Shown in pieces: positions 9,026 to 20,031 of a stretch of DNA of 41,768 bases. The notes below the pieces were generated by a model. It did not search any database. It saw only the letters and a list, made by a program, of their open reading frames with translations, and had not been told where the DNA came from. Within the stretch, counting starts at the first letter, position 1. Each line of letters starts with the position of its first letter. Source of the DNA: Bacteroidales bacterium (GTDB lineage Bacteria > Bacteroidota > Bacteroidia > Bacteroidales > UBA932); the NCBI GenBank assembly GCA_024699055.1, contig JAILQG010000042.1:1-41768 (forward strand), written 5' to 3'. A program made the position numbers and the translations under genes.

Positions 9026-10287
9026 CTAATCGTCATTTCGGCAATATCCTCACCGTCGTAGTATCCGGCATCCAGCTTGGCCTTGATTTCCTTGAACGCG
9101 TTGAGCGTGTATTCGACGTCTTCCATAGTATGCGAGGCCGTGGATACGATGCGGAAAATGATCATGCCCTTGGGAATGACGGGATAGACCACGATGGAGC
9201 AGAAGATACGGTAATTCTCCCTCAGGTCCTTTGCCATCTTGGTGGCCTGCCCGACGCCGCCCTTGATATGGACGGGAGTAACGCAGGCCTCGGCTTCGCC
9301 TATGTCGAAACCCTGTTCGCGGAAGCCTTTCTGGATGGCGTGGGTTATCTCCTTGCATTTCGCACGGAGGGCGTCGCCTTCGGGAGAGTCGATGATCTGC
9401 ATGCGCTTGATGTTGCCGAGCACGAAGGCCATGGGCTGGCTCTTGGCGTACATCTGGCTGCGGAGATTGGCCCTGAGGTAGTTGATAATCGCATGGGGAC
9501 CGGCCACGAAGCCGCCTATGCTGGCCATGCTTTTCGCAAACGCGCCGATGTAGAGATCGACACCGTCCATGCAGTGCTGCTCTTCGGAGGTGCCGCGGCC
9601 GTGCTCGCCCATGAGGCCGAACCCGTGGGCATCGTCAATCAGGAAACGGAACGGGTACTTCTGCTTGAAGGCGGCGATTTCGGCAAGCTTGCCCATGGCG
9701 CCTGTCATTCCGAACACGCCCTCGGTTATGACGAGGACTCCACCTCCCCCTTCCTCGGCCACTTTCTCGGCCCTCTGGAGCTTCTTCTCGAAGTCGACCA
9801 TGTCGTTGTGGCGGAATTTGAATTTCTCGCCCAGATGCAGACGGATGCCATCCAGCAGACAGGCATGGCTTTCGGCGTCATACAGGATGACGTCATGGAT
9901 GCCGGTAAGGGCGTCAATCGTGGAAACTATTCCCTGGTAGCCGAAATTGAAGAGGAAGGCATCTTCCTTCTTCTCAAAGTCGGCGAACATCTTCTCGAGC
10001 CTTTCGTGCTCCCGGGTATGGCCGGAAAGCATGCGCGAGCCCATGGGATAGGCCAGCCCGTACTTTGCAGCAGCCTCCGCATCCGCCTTGCGGACTTCGG
10101 GGTGATTGGCAAGGCCGAGATAGTTGTTAAGGCTCCAGTTGAGCACTTCGCGGCCGTTGAAAAGCATATGGGGGCCCAGTTCGCCCTCGAGCCTGGGATA
10201 TACGTAATAACCGAAAGTCTGGTCGAAATACTGTCCTATGGGACCGGCCGAACCGGTTTCAATCCTGTCGAAAATGTCTGAATACAT
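9022..10287 (-). CDS. Alpha-oxoamine synthase family PLP enzyme, serine palmitoyltransferase-like
   Basis: A 421-residue fold-type I PLP enzyme related to BioF, Kbl and serine palmitoyltransferase. It has WSLNNYLGLA (51-60), DDAHGFG (218-224) and the PLP lysine Lys252 in GAFAKSMASIGG. The family condenses an amino acid with an acyl-CoA. Bacteroidetes make sphingolipids from serine and palmitoyl-CoA, and this subtype with an extended N-terminus and FCSIVVYPVIPKGM near the end is frequent in them. Serine palmitoyltransferase is therefore the best guess, but a close paralogue with another acyl donor is possible. It follows gyrB by nine bases and overlaps the pgpH start by four. No other lipid gene is adjacent to confirm the role. 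Confidence 0.8.
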   Translation of the reverse strand: MYSDIFDRIETGSAGPIGQYFDQTFGYYVYPRLEGELGPHMLFNGREVLNWSLNNYLGLANHPEVRKADAEAAAKYGLAYPMGSRMLSGHTREHERLEKMFADFEKKEDAFLFNFGYQGIVSTIDALTGIHDVILYDAESHACLLDGIRLHLGEKFKFRHNDMVDFEKKLQRAEKVAEEGGGGVLVITEGVFGMTGAMGKLAEIAAFKQKYPFRFLIDDAHGFGLMGEHGRGTSEEQHCMDGVDLYIGAFAKSMASIGGFVAGPHAIINYLRANLRSQMYAKSQPMAFVLGNIKRMQIIDSPEGDALRAKCKEITHAIQKGFREQGFDIGEAEACVTPVHIKGGVGQATKMAKDLRENYRIFCSIVVYPVIPKGMIIFRIVSTASHTMEDVEYTLNAFKEIKAKLDAGYYDGEDIAEMTIR

Positions 10288-10296
10288 AGTTGTTCG

Positions 10297-12306
<2,010 letters not shown>

Positions 12307-12343
12307 TTATGCTGTCTTTGTCTTATTGTCGTTATAAATCTTA

Positions 12344-12351
12344 CAAAAATA
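12344..12351 (-). promoter_or_regulatory. Predicted -7 box of the gyrB operon
   Basis: On the minus strand the bases read TATTTTTG, matching the Bacteroidetes consensus TAnnTTTG, 37 bases above the gyrB ATG. It is the only such match in the 54-base gap between gyrB and the barrel gene, and predicts a leader of about 30 bases. Confidence 0.55.
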
Positions 12352-12360
12352 CGAAAAATA

Positions 12361-13986
12361 TTACAATTCCAGGCAGATTCCGGCGGTAATATTTATGCTT
12401 GCCGGCACGTGTGTGGGCGAAAGCGGAATATCCATGTTGAGCAGGTTGCCACCCTGCACCCAGAACGACACTCCGCGGGCGAATTCATATTCGGCTATGA
12501 GGCCCAGATCGATGTATCCTGGGTCGTTCCAGACCAGGGACGGACGGCCCGTCTGGCCCTTTGCGCGAACGCCTGCGAAAAGCCTGTGGTTCCAGTTGTA
12601 GACGGCACTCAACTCCCCTGCCACCGCCGGGATACCCAGGAATACATCATTGGGCTCGAGGTTGGTGTGCCTGTAGAGGAAGTTGCCGTCCACATTCACC
12701 CTGTCGGATGCCCAGGAGAGCCTGAGCGAGGCGTAGGCCATGTTGTAATCGGCATAGTTAAACCGCATGGCGGGGTAAGCTCCGCCTGTCAGACTGGCGG
12801 GTACGAGTTCGTCCATGATGGCATCTGCAATCGACGCCCAGCCTCCGGAAAGGTCGTACTGCATGCGCCCAGCCAGGCTTCCCCTGATACCGATCCTTGC
12901 GTTCAGCTTTTCGGTAGAAACCCTGATCCAGTTCACCGATGCGGCGGGCGTGGCCGGAAAATACGTGGCATTCACCCAATGGTTGGCGGTCTTGAGGGCG
13001 GAATAGTCCATTGCGTTATGACCTCCGGTAAACGACGCGTACACGTCTGGAGATTTACCGTCGGACATGATGACGGCAAGCACATCCGGGAAGACGCCGA
13101 AAGAGTCGCCGTAGCTCAGCTTCACGCCCAGATCAAGCCTCAGACCGTCAAGGAGGGTAAGCCTGGCCTTCGGGGTGATGCTGTTGACAAGTACCGGCCC
13201 GAAGAACTGCGAATAGAAGCTTCCCTGGCTGTGCAGGTCGAACACTATCGCCGCAGAGCCTACGGACAGCTTCGGGGCTATGCTGCCGTCGACCACGTAA
13301 GAGGTTTCGTTAAGCGTCGCGGGAACTGCTCCGTACAGATTGTCGATGGCATAGGCGGCGCCGACCTTGAAAACGTACGGCACCCTGGCCTCGCCTGTCG
13401 ACTTGACCTCGCCGTTCAGCGAGAAATCGTGGAAGAAGTATTGCGCTTCATAGTCGGAAGTGAGGATACCGTTGTATCCCAGTTCGAATCCGACTGCACT
13501 GTTGCTGCCGTTCCACTTGATGTCCACACCTGCGGACGGGTTGTAATCGAAGCCCTGGTACGCGGCCCCTCCCAACACAGTGTGATAGGTTCCGCCGTAT
13601 CCCTGGAAACCCAGCCGGTTTACGTTCCTCAGGGCCCCTTCAATCCTCGGGGAATAGTAGAGCTTTGCCAGAGGATGGAAGGGATAGCCGGCTCCCACGC
13701 GTGCATAGAGCCGTTTTCCGTCCCATGCGCGGGCTTCAGGCGTGACGGTTATCTCGTACGGGGTAAAGTCATATGCTCCCATGTATCTGGTCTCGAACAC
13801 GCTGTAGTCGACTTTGGTACCGAATCGGGTAAGCGAGTCGGGTACCAGCATAGGCAGGACCTCCTTGCGCATCTCGGATATGCGGGCTTCGTATTCATTG
13901 GTCACTTCCACCTCGGGATTGAGGTTCTGTGCGAACGAAGTGACGGAAAGCAGGACAGCTGCAGTTGCCAAATATATCTTTTTCAT
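12361..13986 (-). CDS. Outer-membrane beta-barrel protein (TonB-receptor-like, function unknown)
   Basis: 541 residues with a signal peptide (MKKIYLATAAVLLSVTSFAQ). After cleavage comes a short periplasmic region containing LNPEVEVTNEYEARI and then TKVDYSVFET (about 22-70). The remainder is made of alternating aromatic/polar strands with short turns, as expected for an outer-membrane barrel. No TonB box or plug domain can be made out, and it is shorter than true TonB-dependent receptors, so transport by TonB is not shown. It starts 12 bases after the stop of the large TPR protein. From memory, the same pair stands beside gyrB in other Bacteroidales, suggesting the two products work together. 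The substrate or role is unknown. Confidence 0.8.
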   Translation of the reverse strand: MKKIYLATAAVLLSVTSFAQNLNPEVEVTNEYEARISEMRKEVLPMLVPDSLTRFGTKVDYSVFETRYMGAYDFTPYEITVTPEARAWDGKRLYARVGAGYPFHPLAKLYYSPRIEGALRNVNRLGFQGYGGTYHTVLGGAAYQGFDYNPSAGVDIKWNGSNSAVGFELGYNGILTSDYEAQYFFHDFSLNGEVKSTGEARVPYVFKVGAAYAIDNLYGAVPATLNETSYVVDGSIAPKLSVGSAAIVFDLHSQGSFYSQFFGPVLVNSITPKARLTLLDGLRLDLGVKLSYGDSFGVFPDVLAVIMSDGKSPDVYASFTGGHNAMDYSALKTANHWVNATYFPATPAASVNWIRVSTEKLNARIGIRGSLAGRMQYDLSGGWASIADAIMDELVPASLTGGAYPAMRFNYADYNMAYASLRLSWASDRVNVDGNFLYRHTNLEPNDVFLGIPAVAGELSAVYNWNHRLFAGVRAKGQTGRPSLVWNDPGYIDLGLIAEYEFARGVSFWVQGGNLLNMDIPLSPTHVPASINITAGICLEL

Positions 13987-13998
13987 CGTTCCGGTCTC

Positions 13999-16950
13999 CT
14001 ATTGAAGTTTTGCAAGTTTTTCATCCACAATCTTTTGAATGTCATCTCCGGAAGACGACGGAGTGTATCCGTCGCGTATGCTTTCGAGCGTGGCTCTGGC
14101 CTGGACGGAATTGCCCCTGGCTGCGAAGGATTCGGCCAGCACTATGTAGCACCGGGCGAGCCAGTAGCCCTGGCTGCCGCTCTTTTCGGCGAAGTCGTAC
14201 ACGCGCGATTCTACCCTGTCGTACTTGCCGCTGTCGAACAGGTCCTGTACGATCATGTAGGTGGATTCGGCGCCTTCGCGGGTCGAGGGCTCCCGGGCCA
14301 CGGTCTGGAAGAGTTCGAACGCCTCATCCCTGCGACTCTGGGCAAGAAGGGCCCGCGCTTCGCAGAAATTGGCTTCACGGAGAGCCTCTCCGGAGGCGCC
14401 CGCTGCCTTTACGGCCTCGGCGGCGCTCACCACCGTCGGCCACATCTTTCCGGCATAGGCGGAGCGGAGCCTGCCGGTAAGGGCCGCAGACTTGTTCTCC
14501 TGCATCTGGGCGATGCCGAGCAGCATTTCATAACCCTTACAGGCGTCGGCGTAGCGTTCCAGCTCATACGAGAGAGTCGCATAGCCAAGGGCCGAGCTCT
14601 CGGCAAACGGGCCTTCCTTCAGCACCGAGCATGCGGCGAGGTAGTTCTCACAAGCCTTTTCCTTCTGGCCGAGACGGCGCTGGGAGTCGGCGAGATAGAA
14701 GAGGGCGTCTCCCCTCTTCGTTCCCGACGGATAGTCGTCGAGATACTTCTGCAGGGACTTCACCGCCTGGGAATAATTGCCCGCCAGATACACCTGTTCG
14801 GCAGTGTTGAAATAGATGTCTTCCTTCTCGGAGGCGTTCCGGCCCACTCCGATGCCATTGCTCTCGAGATATTCGATGTACTTTTCGGGTTGCCCGATGG
14901 CCTGATAGATGGAGTTGATGGCCAGAAGAGCATCCTGCGAATACTGGCTGCCCGGCATGAGGCCGACCACCTTCTTGTACTGCTCGAGGGCGGTGTCATA
15001 TTCCTTCATGTTGCGGTACGCCATGCCCTTGCCGATGAGAGCCCGGGCGATGAAGGTGTTGTCGGTGGTGGAGCGCCTGAGTTTTTCGAAGACGTCCAGC
15101 GCCGAGTTGTATTTTTCGGTCTCCATGTAGGTACGGCCCAGTTCGTACATGGCTTCGGAATAAAGCGGCGCGGATGGCGAGGCTTGCCTGACCATGGACA
15201 GGACAGACAGTTTCGAGTCCTTGTCGCCCGAAAGGCCATAAGCGATGGCCTGCTGCAGATACGGATAGATCTTATCGGCACTGCGGAATTCGTTCAGGAC
15301 CCTGCCGTACGAGGTAACTGCGCTACGATAGTCGTGACGGGCGAAATCGCAGTCGGCACGGCGCGTGAGAGCGTCCTCACGGCTGGTCTTGTCGTTGGAA
15401 GCGGCGTAAAGGTCGAACCATCTGGCCGCCGCCTCGTATTTCTTTGCATTGAAACAGGCATAACCCAGATCATAAGTGAGCAGCCGGCCTTCCTTCATGC
15501 CCCTCAGGGCGGAATTGTTGTACAGGTCGGTCCAGATGCTCTCGGCCTCGTGATAGTTGCCGGCATTGAGATTGGCCTCGGCCAGCCAGTACCGGCTGAG
15601 CTGGTTGAAACGGTCGGTCCTGGGATAGTGGAACCCGGCGGCCCTGAGGAACGGGATGGCGTCGCTCCAGCTTTCGTTCTCTATCAGCTGGCTGGCGCGC
15701 AGATAATTGGCTTTTATGTAGTTGCCCTGCTGCACATCATCCAGCTCTTCAATCTTGGAATAGTTCTCTATGGCCCCTGCGTAATCGCGTTTGTTCAGGG
15801 CTGCTATGGCCATGTAATTGTAGATTTGCGGGGCGCGCTTCTCGGAGGGATACTTTGCCAGATAATCCTGGAACGGAGCGGTGTCGCCGTTCAGGTCGAA
15901 GGCAAGTTTCGCGGCGTTGAAAGCGGCATCTTCCCGGATGACGGGATCGAAGGCCAGGGATGCGGCATCGCCGAAGGCACCGGCAGCGGCAACCTTATTG
16001 CCAGTGCGGATGTAGGAATAACCAAGGTCGTAGGCGGCTACCTGGCCGATAGAATCGCGGAGAGCCCCCATTTTGGTGAAATTGTCGATGGCCCCGGCAT
16101 AATCGCCTACGGCATAGTGCACAGAACCGGCGTGGAAATAGTCGGCGCGGTTGCGGCTTCCGGGAGCCGATTCTTCCAGCTTGAGATATTCGAGGGCTTT
16201 GGCATCGTTTCCTTTCACCAGATAGGATTCGCTGATCATCCTGGCCAGACGGCCGCGACGTTCCGCGGGAAGCGTTTCGAGCATTGCAGGGCCGTTTGCG
16301 GTCACGTAGTCATAGTCTTTGTCGAGGAAGCGGCACTCCATGATGTAGTAGTTCGCAAGCTCCTCGAAACGGGGATCGGCTCCGGCCAGCCCGAACCATT
16401 TTTCAGCCTCCGGGAAACCTCCGTGATTGTACGCTATGTAACCCAGCGCATACTGCGACGGGGCGGTATAGACCGAATAGGGCATGTCCACCACCCTCCT
16501 GAAAAGGATCATGGCGGGAGTGTAATTCTCCTGCGCATACATGCAATACGCCTTCTTGAACACGTACTCCCCCATTTCGCTTTCGGTAAGGAGTTTTTCG
16601 TCCACCTTGCGGAGTTCGTCCCCGGCGGCTGCATAGTCGCCTTCGTCAAACAGGTTAAGCGCCGCTGCGAAGTGGATTGGGTTGTACAGTGCGTTGCGCG
16701 GAGCCTCACGCTCCAGGTCTGCTATGAGGACCCGGTACAACGGAACCTTGCCCTTAACGGCACAGAGCACGGAATAGGCCCTGCTCAGAGGCTCATCGCA
16801 TTTGTCGAAGAGCGACCTCGCCTGTTCGTAGGCCCCGTTCTGAAAGAGGATGACCGCCTCTTTGAAAGCCTGCGGGACTTCCTGGGAGAAGGCGTTTAAG
16901 CCGGACGCCAGGAGGGCCGCCAGGACTATGGATATGGTTGTTTTTTTCAT
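13999..16950 (-). CDS. Large secreted tetratricopeptide-repeat protein
   Basis: 983 residues beginning with a signal peptide (MKKTTISIVLAALLASGLNAFSQ), so the product is periplasmic or outer-membrane associated. Nearly the whole chain is a succession of helical hairpins with TPR signature residues, for example ALGYIAYNHGGFPEAEKWF (about 165-183), DYAGAIENYSKI, YNSALDVFEKL and EYDTALEQYKKVVGLMPGS. No enzymatic domain is visible. TPR superhelices bind peptides or scaffold assemblies, and secreted examples such as BamD-like proteins act in outer-membrane assembly. Co-transcription with the barrel protein downstream suggests a joint envelope function. That is inference; the repeat architecture is seen directly. 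Confidence 0.85.
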   Translation of the reverse strand: MKKTTISIVLAALLASGLNAFSQEVPQAFKEAVILFQNGAYEQARSLFDKCDEPLSRAYSVLCAVKGKVPLYRVLIADLEREAPRNALYNPIHFAAALNLFDEGDYAAAGDELRKVDEKLLTESEMGEYVFKKAYCMYAQENYTPAMILFRRVVDMPYSVYTAPSQYALGYIAYNHGGFPEAEKWFGLAGADPRFEELANYYIMECRFLDKDYDYVTANGPAMLETLPAERRGRLARMISESYLVKGNDAKALEYLKLEESAPGSRNRADYFHAGSVHYAVGDYAGAIDNFTKMGALRDSIGQVAAYDLGYSYIRTGNKVAAAGAFGDAASLAFDPVIREDAAFNAAKLAFDLNGDTAPFQDYLAKYPSEKRAPQIYNYMAIAALNKRDYAGAIENYSKIEELDDVQQGNYIKANYLRASQLIENESWSDAIPFLRAAGFHYPRTDRFNQLSRYWLAEANLNAGNYHEAESIWTDLYNNSALRGMKEGRLLTYDLGYACFNAKKYEAAARWFDLYAASNDKTSREDALTRRADCDFARHDYRSAVTSYGRVLNEFRSADKIYPYLQQAIAYGLSGDKDSKLSVLSMVRQASPSAPLYSEAMYELGRTYMETEKYNSALDVFEKLRRSTTDNTFIARALIGKGMAYRNMKEYDTALEQYKKVVGLMPGSQYSQDALLAINSIYQAIGQPEKYIEYLESNGIGVGRNASEKEDIYFNTAEQVYLAGNYSQAVKSLQKYLDDYPSGTKRGDALFYLADSQRRLGQKEKACENYLAACSVLKEGPFAESSALGYATLSYELERYADACKGYEMLLGIAQMQENKSAALTGRLRSAYAGKMWPTVVSAAEAVKAAGASGEALREANFCEARALLAQSRRDEAFELFQTVAREPSTREGAESTYMIVQDLFDSGKYDRVESRVYDFAEKSGSQGYWLARCYIVLAESFAARGNSVQARATLESIRDGYTPSSSGDDIQKIVDEKLAKLQ

Positions 16951-16977
16951 GTCTTTACAGTTCTTTTACAAAGAATA

Positions 16978-16985
16978 CAAACTTA
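16978..16985 (-). promoter_or_regulatory. Predicted -7 box of the TPR/barrel operon
   Basis: Reads TAAGTTTG on the minus strand (consensus TAnnTTTG), 27 bases above the ATG at 16950. The divergent ftsE box lies 24 bases away on the other strand. Confidence 0.5.
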
Positions 16986-17008
16986 ACAAAAATTGACGGA
17001 TTTTAATG

Positions 17009-17016
17009 TATATTTG
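17009..17016 (+). promoter_or_regulatory. Predicted -7 box of ftsE-nth; fixes the ftsE start
   Basis: TATATTTG matches TAnnTTTG and ends 22 bases before the ATG at 17039. A longer frame begins at 17006 (MYICKG...), but that start would lie upstream of this promoter, so 17039 is preferred. A TTG at 16993-16995 is nearer than the usual -33 spacing. Confidence 0.5.
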
Positions 17017-17038
17017 CAAAGGAAAATCTTCACATTTT

Positions 17039-17743
17039 ATGGACAATCTCATACTGTTCGAAAAGGCCGACATCCTCAACGGCGAAAACGTGGTAGTCTA
17101 CGGTCTTGACATGTCCGTTGCCAAAGGCGACTTCGTCTACATCGTGGGCAAGGTCGGCACCGGAAAGACATCCATAATTCGTACCATAACTGCAGAAAAC
17201 CCGTTGAAAGAGGGTCACGGAGAGGTGTGCGGCATCACCCTCGAAGGCATAAAGGCGCGCACGGTACCGGTCCTGCGCCGCAAGCTCGGAGTCGTCTTTC
17301 AGGATTTCCAGCTGCTCATGGACCGCAGCGTCTGGGACAATCTGGAATTCGTGCTCCGCAGCACCGGCTGGAAGGACAGGGACGAGATAAACAGGCGCAT
17401 CGAAGATGTGCTGGAAGCCGTCGGCATGGACACCAAGGCCCATAAGATGCCCCATCAGCTTTCCGGCGGCGAGCAGCAGCGCATAGCCATCGCCAGGGCC
17501 ATACTGAACCGGCCGGAAGCCATCCTGGCGGACGAGCCCACCGGCAATCTCGACGAAGAGACCGCCGACGGCATCATGCAGCTGCTCACCAAGGTGAACA
17601 AGGAAAACGGCACCACCGTCATCATCGTCACCCACAACCGCAACATCTTCCGCAACTATCCCGGAAGGGTGTTCGTCTGCAAGGACGAGAAATGTGAGGA
17701 AAGCCCCAGGGACGAAGTCATCGAACTCGCGCTGACGATATGA
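17039..17743 (+). CDS. ftsE: Cell division ATP-binding protein FtsE
   Basis: ABC-type ATPase of 234 residues that with the membrane partner FtsX controls peptidoglycan hydrolases at the division site. Walker A is GKVGTGKTS (37-45), followed by the Q-loop FQDFQLL, signature LSGGEQQRIAIARA, Walker B ILADEPTGNLD and a switch histidine in VTHN. The Bacteroidetes FtsE hallmark DFVYIVGKVGTGK, with K after the first G of Walker A, is present. The start at 17039 gives the normal N-terminus, whereas the frame extends 33 bases upstream past the promoter. ftsX is not adjacent, as is common in Bacteroidetes. The stop overlaps the start of nth (ATGA), so the two are coupled. Confidence 0.9.
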   Translation: MDNLILFEKADILNGENVVVYGLDMSVAKGDFVYIVGKVGTGKTSIIRTITAENPLKEGHGEVCGITLEGIKARTVPVLRRKLGVVFQDFQLLMDRSVWDNLEFVLRSTGWKDRDEINRRIEDVLEAVGMDTKAHKMPHQLSGGEQQRIAIARAILNRPEAILADEPTGNLDEETADGIMQLLTKVNKENGTTVIIVTHNRNIFRNYPGRVFVCKDEKCEESPRDEVIELALTI

Positions 17744-18372
17744 CGCTCGCAGAAAGATATGCCCGCATCCTGGACTATTTCCGCCAGAACGTGGGGCCGC
17801 AGGATTCCGAGCTCGTTTTCAGGAACCCTTACGAACTCATAGTTTCGGTTATCCTCAGCGCACAGTGCACCGACAGGCGCGTGAACATGGTCACCCCGGC
17901 CCTTTTCGAGGCCTACCCCATCGTGGACGCAATGGCCCTCGCCACACCTGAAGACCTGCTGCCTTATATCCGCAGCGTATCATACCCCAACAACAAGGCC
18001 AGGAACCTCGTCGCTATGGCAAAGAAGGTGGTGAAGGATTTCGACGGGCAGATTCCCACAAGCGTAGACGAGATCATGACGCTCCCGGGAGCCGGCCGCA
18101 AGACTGCCAACGTGGTGGCATCCCTGCTCGCCGGGGCGCCCGTGGTCGCAGTTGACACCCACGTCTTCAGGGTTTCCCATCGCATCGGGCTCTCCAGGGG
18201 TGCGACCCCCTATGCGGTGGAGCAGGACCTAGAAAGGCATATCCCGAAGGAGGAACGCCCCACGGCCCATCACTGGCTTCTCCTGCATGGACGATACGTG
18301 TGCACCGCCCGCAATCCCAAATGCGGGCAGTGCCCCATAGCCTCTTTCTGCAAGCAGTACTCGCAGGCCTGA
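17740..18372 (+). CDS. nth: Endonuclease III (DNA glycosylase/AP lyase)
   Basis: Base-excision repair enzyme of 210 residues that removes oxidised pyrimidines and nicks the abasic site. The helix-hairpin-helix LPGAGRKTANVV contains the catalytic Lys121. The catalytic Asp139 lies in VDTHVFRV. A [4Fe-4S] cluster is bound by Cys188, Cys195, Cys198 and Cys204 with C-x6-C-x2-C-x5-C spacing. Everything needed is present. It overlaps the ftsE stop by four bases and ends six bases before the convergent phosphohexomutase gene. Confidence 0.96.
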   Translation: MTLAERYARILDYFRQNVGPQDSELVFRNPYELIVSVILSAQCTDRRVNMVTPALFEAYPIVDAMALATPEDLLPYIRSVSYPNNKARNLVAMAKKVVKDFDGQIPTSVDEIMTLPGAGRKTANVVASLLAGAPVVAVDTHVFRVSHRIGLSRGATPYAVEQDLERHIPKEERPTAHHWLLLHGRYVCTARNPKCGQCPIASFCKQYSQA

Positions 18373-18378
18373 ATCAGC

Positions 18379-20025
18379 CTACTTGAACTGTTCCCTGAGA
18401 GATTCTATCTTGGCGTCGGCGTCATTGCCCTTAGCGCCGAAGTAGAACTTGATCTTCGGTTCTGTGCCTGAAGGACGCACGGTGACCACGTCGCCGGCTT
18501 CGCTGAAGAACTGCAGCACATTGCTCTTCGGAAGACCGGTCTTTTCGGGTTCGTTGTAGTCGACGGTACGCACCACTTTCGAACCGGCCAGGTCCTTCGG
18601 CGGATCGCAGCGGAGATCCATCATTATCTGCTGTATCTCCTGGGCGCCGGTAATGCCCTTGCGCACGAGGGACACAAGGCCCTCCTTGCGGTAGCCGTAT
18701 TCCGCATAGATCTTATCCATGAGCTGATAGAGCGTGAGGCCCTGTTCTTCAGCCCAGGCCATGCATTCGGCAACCATGCAGCAGGAAATCGGAGCGTCCT
18801 TGTCGCGGACATACTCGCCTAAGTTGAAGCCGAAACTCTCTTCGCCTCCGCAGATGAACTCGCCCTTGCCTTCGTTGCGCTTCACCACTTCGGCGATGTA
18901 TTTGAAGCCCGTGAGGACATCGTAGCACTTCACGTCGAAGCTCTCGGCTATATCCTTGATGAGCGGAGTGGTGACTATGGTCTTGACCACGTACTTGCTG
19001 CCATCGAGTTTGCCGAGTTCTTTCCAGCGGCGGAGGATGTAGTAGACGAGCATGGATGCGGTCTGGTTGCCGTTGAACAGCACCATCTTACCGTTATTGT
19101 CGCGCACGGCTATGCCCATACGGTCGGCATCGGGGTCGGTGCCGAGAACGAGGTCGGCCCCTTCCCTGTCGGCCAGCGCGAGCGCCATCTTGAGGGCCGA
19201 AGGCTCCTCGGGATTAGGAGACTGTACGGTGGGGAAATCGCCGTTGAGTTCCTGCTGTTCCTTGACCGACATCACGTTTACGAAGCCGAGACGCCTCAGG
19301 GCCTCGGGAACTATGCGCACACCGCAGCCGTGGAGGGGCGTGTAGACTATCTTCATGTCGGCATGGCGGCCGCGGGCCTCGGGACTGAGGGTCAGGGGAA
19401 GGACACTCTGGAAGTATGCCTCGTCGATTTCACGGCCCATTGGCTCGATCAGCGAGGGATCTCCCTTGAACTTCACCTGAGACGGGTCGGTGATTTTCGC
19501 CACTTCGGCCACGATGTCCTTGTCGACGGGAGCGGTGATCTGGGCGCCGTCGCTCCAGAACACCTTGTAGCCATTGTATTCCTTAGGATTGTGGGAAGCC
19601 GTGATCATCACGCCGGCTGTAGCTTTCTGATGGCGCACGCTGTAGCTCATCAGCGGTACGGGATGCAGTTCGGTGAACAGATAGACCTTGATTCCGTTGG
19701 CGGAAAGCACGTCCGCCGTGATGTGCGCGAACTCGTGGCTGTGGTTGCGCGAATCGAAGGAGACGCACACGCTGAGCGGTCCCTTCACGTTCGCCTTCAT
19801 GTAGTTGGCGAGACCCTGGGTAGCCATCCCGACGGTGTATTTGTTCATGCGGTTGATGCCAACGCCCATGGTACCCCTGAGGCCGCCGGTGCCGAATTCA
19901 AGATTGCGGTAGAACGCATCCTCAAGGGCTGCGGGATCTTTCTGAAGTTCAAGGACTTCCGCCTTGGTCGCGGCGTCGAAATCGCCGTCCAGCCAGGCCT
20001 GTGCTCTTTTTTCAAATTCTTTCAT
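18379..20025 (-). CDS. Phosphoglucomutase/phosphomannomutase (alpha-D-phosphohexomutase)
   Basis: 548-residue enzyme moving phosphate between C6 and C1 of hexose phosphates. The phosphoserine loop is TASHNPKEYNGYKVF with Ser144. The metal loop is TDPDADR (about 293-299). The sugar-specificity loop is GGEESFG and the phosphate-binding loop RPSGTEPKIKFYF lies near the C-terminus. The GEES form and the PGM2-like length suggest a broad glucose/mannose enzyme; which sugar dominates cannot be read from the sequence. It is the last gene of a minus-strand operon, six bases after the S9 peptidase stop, and nothing in that operon points to one sugar pathway. Confidence 0.92.
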   Translation of the reverse strand: MKEFEKRAQAWLDGDFDAATKAEVLELQKDPAALEDAFYRNLEFGTGGLRGTMGVGINRMNKYTVGMATQGLANYMKANVKGPLSVCVSFDSRNHSHEFAHITADVLSANGIKVYLFTELHPVPLMSYSVRHQKATAGVMITASHNPKEYNGYKVFWSDGAQITAPVDKDIVAEVAKITDPSQVKFKGDPSLIEPMGREIDEAYFQSVLPLTLSPEARGRHADMKIVYTPLHGCGVRIVPEALRRLGFVNVMSVKEQQELNGDFPTVQSPNPEEPSALKMALALADREGADLVLGTDPDADRMGIAVRDNNGKMVLFNGNQTASMLVYYILRRWKELGKLDGSKYVVKTIVTTPLIKDIAESFDVKCYDVLTGFKYIAEVVKRNEGKGEFICGGEESFGFNLGEYVRDKDAPISCCMVAECMAWAEEQGLTLYQLMDKIYAEYGYRKEGLVSLVRKGITGAQEIQQIMMDLRCDPPKDLAGSKVVRTVDYNEPEKTGLPKSNVLQFFSEAGDVVTVRPSGTEPKIKFYFGAKGNDADAKIESLREQFK

Positions 20026-20031
20026 GGTATA

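Noticed and set aside
12361..13986. Genuine TonB-dependent receptor with a SusD partner
   Set aside because: No TonB box or plug domain is visible, it is only 541 residues long, and the neighbour is a TPR solenoid with a type I signal peptide and not a SusD-like lipoprotein.
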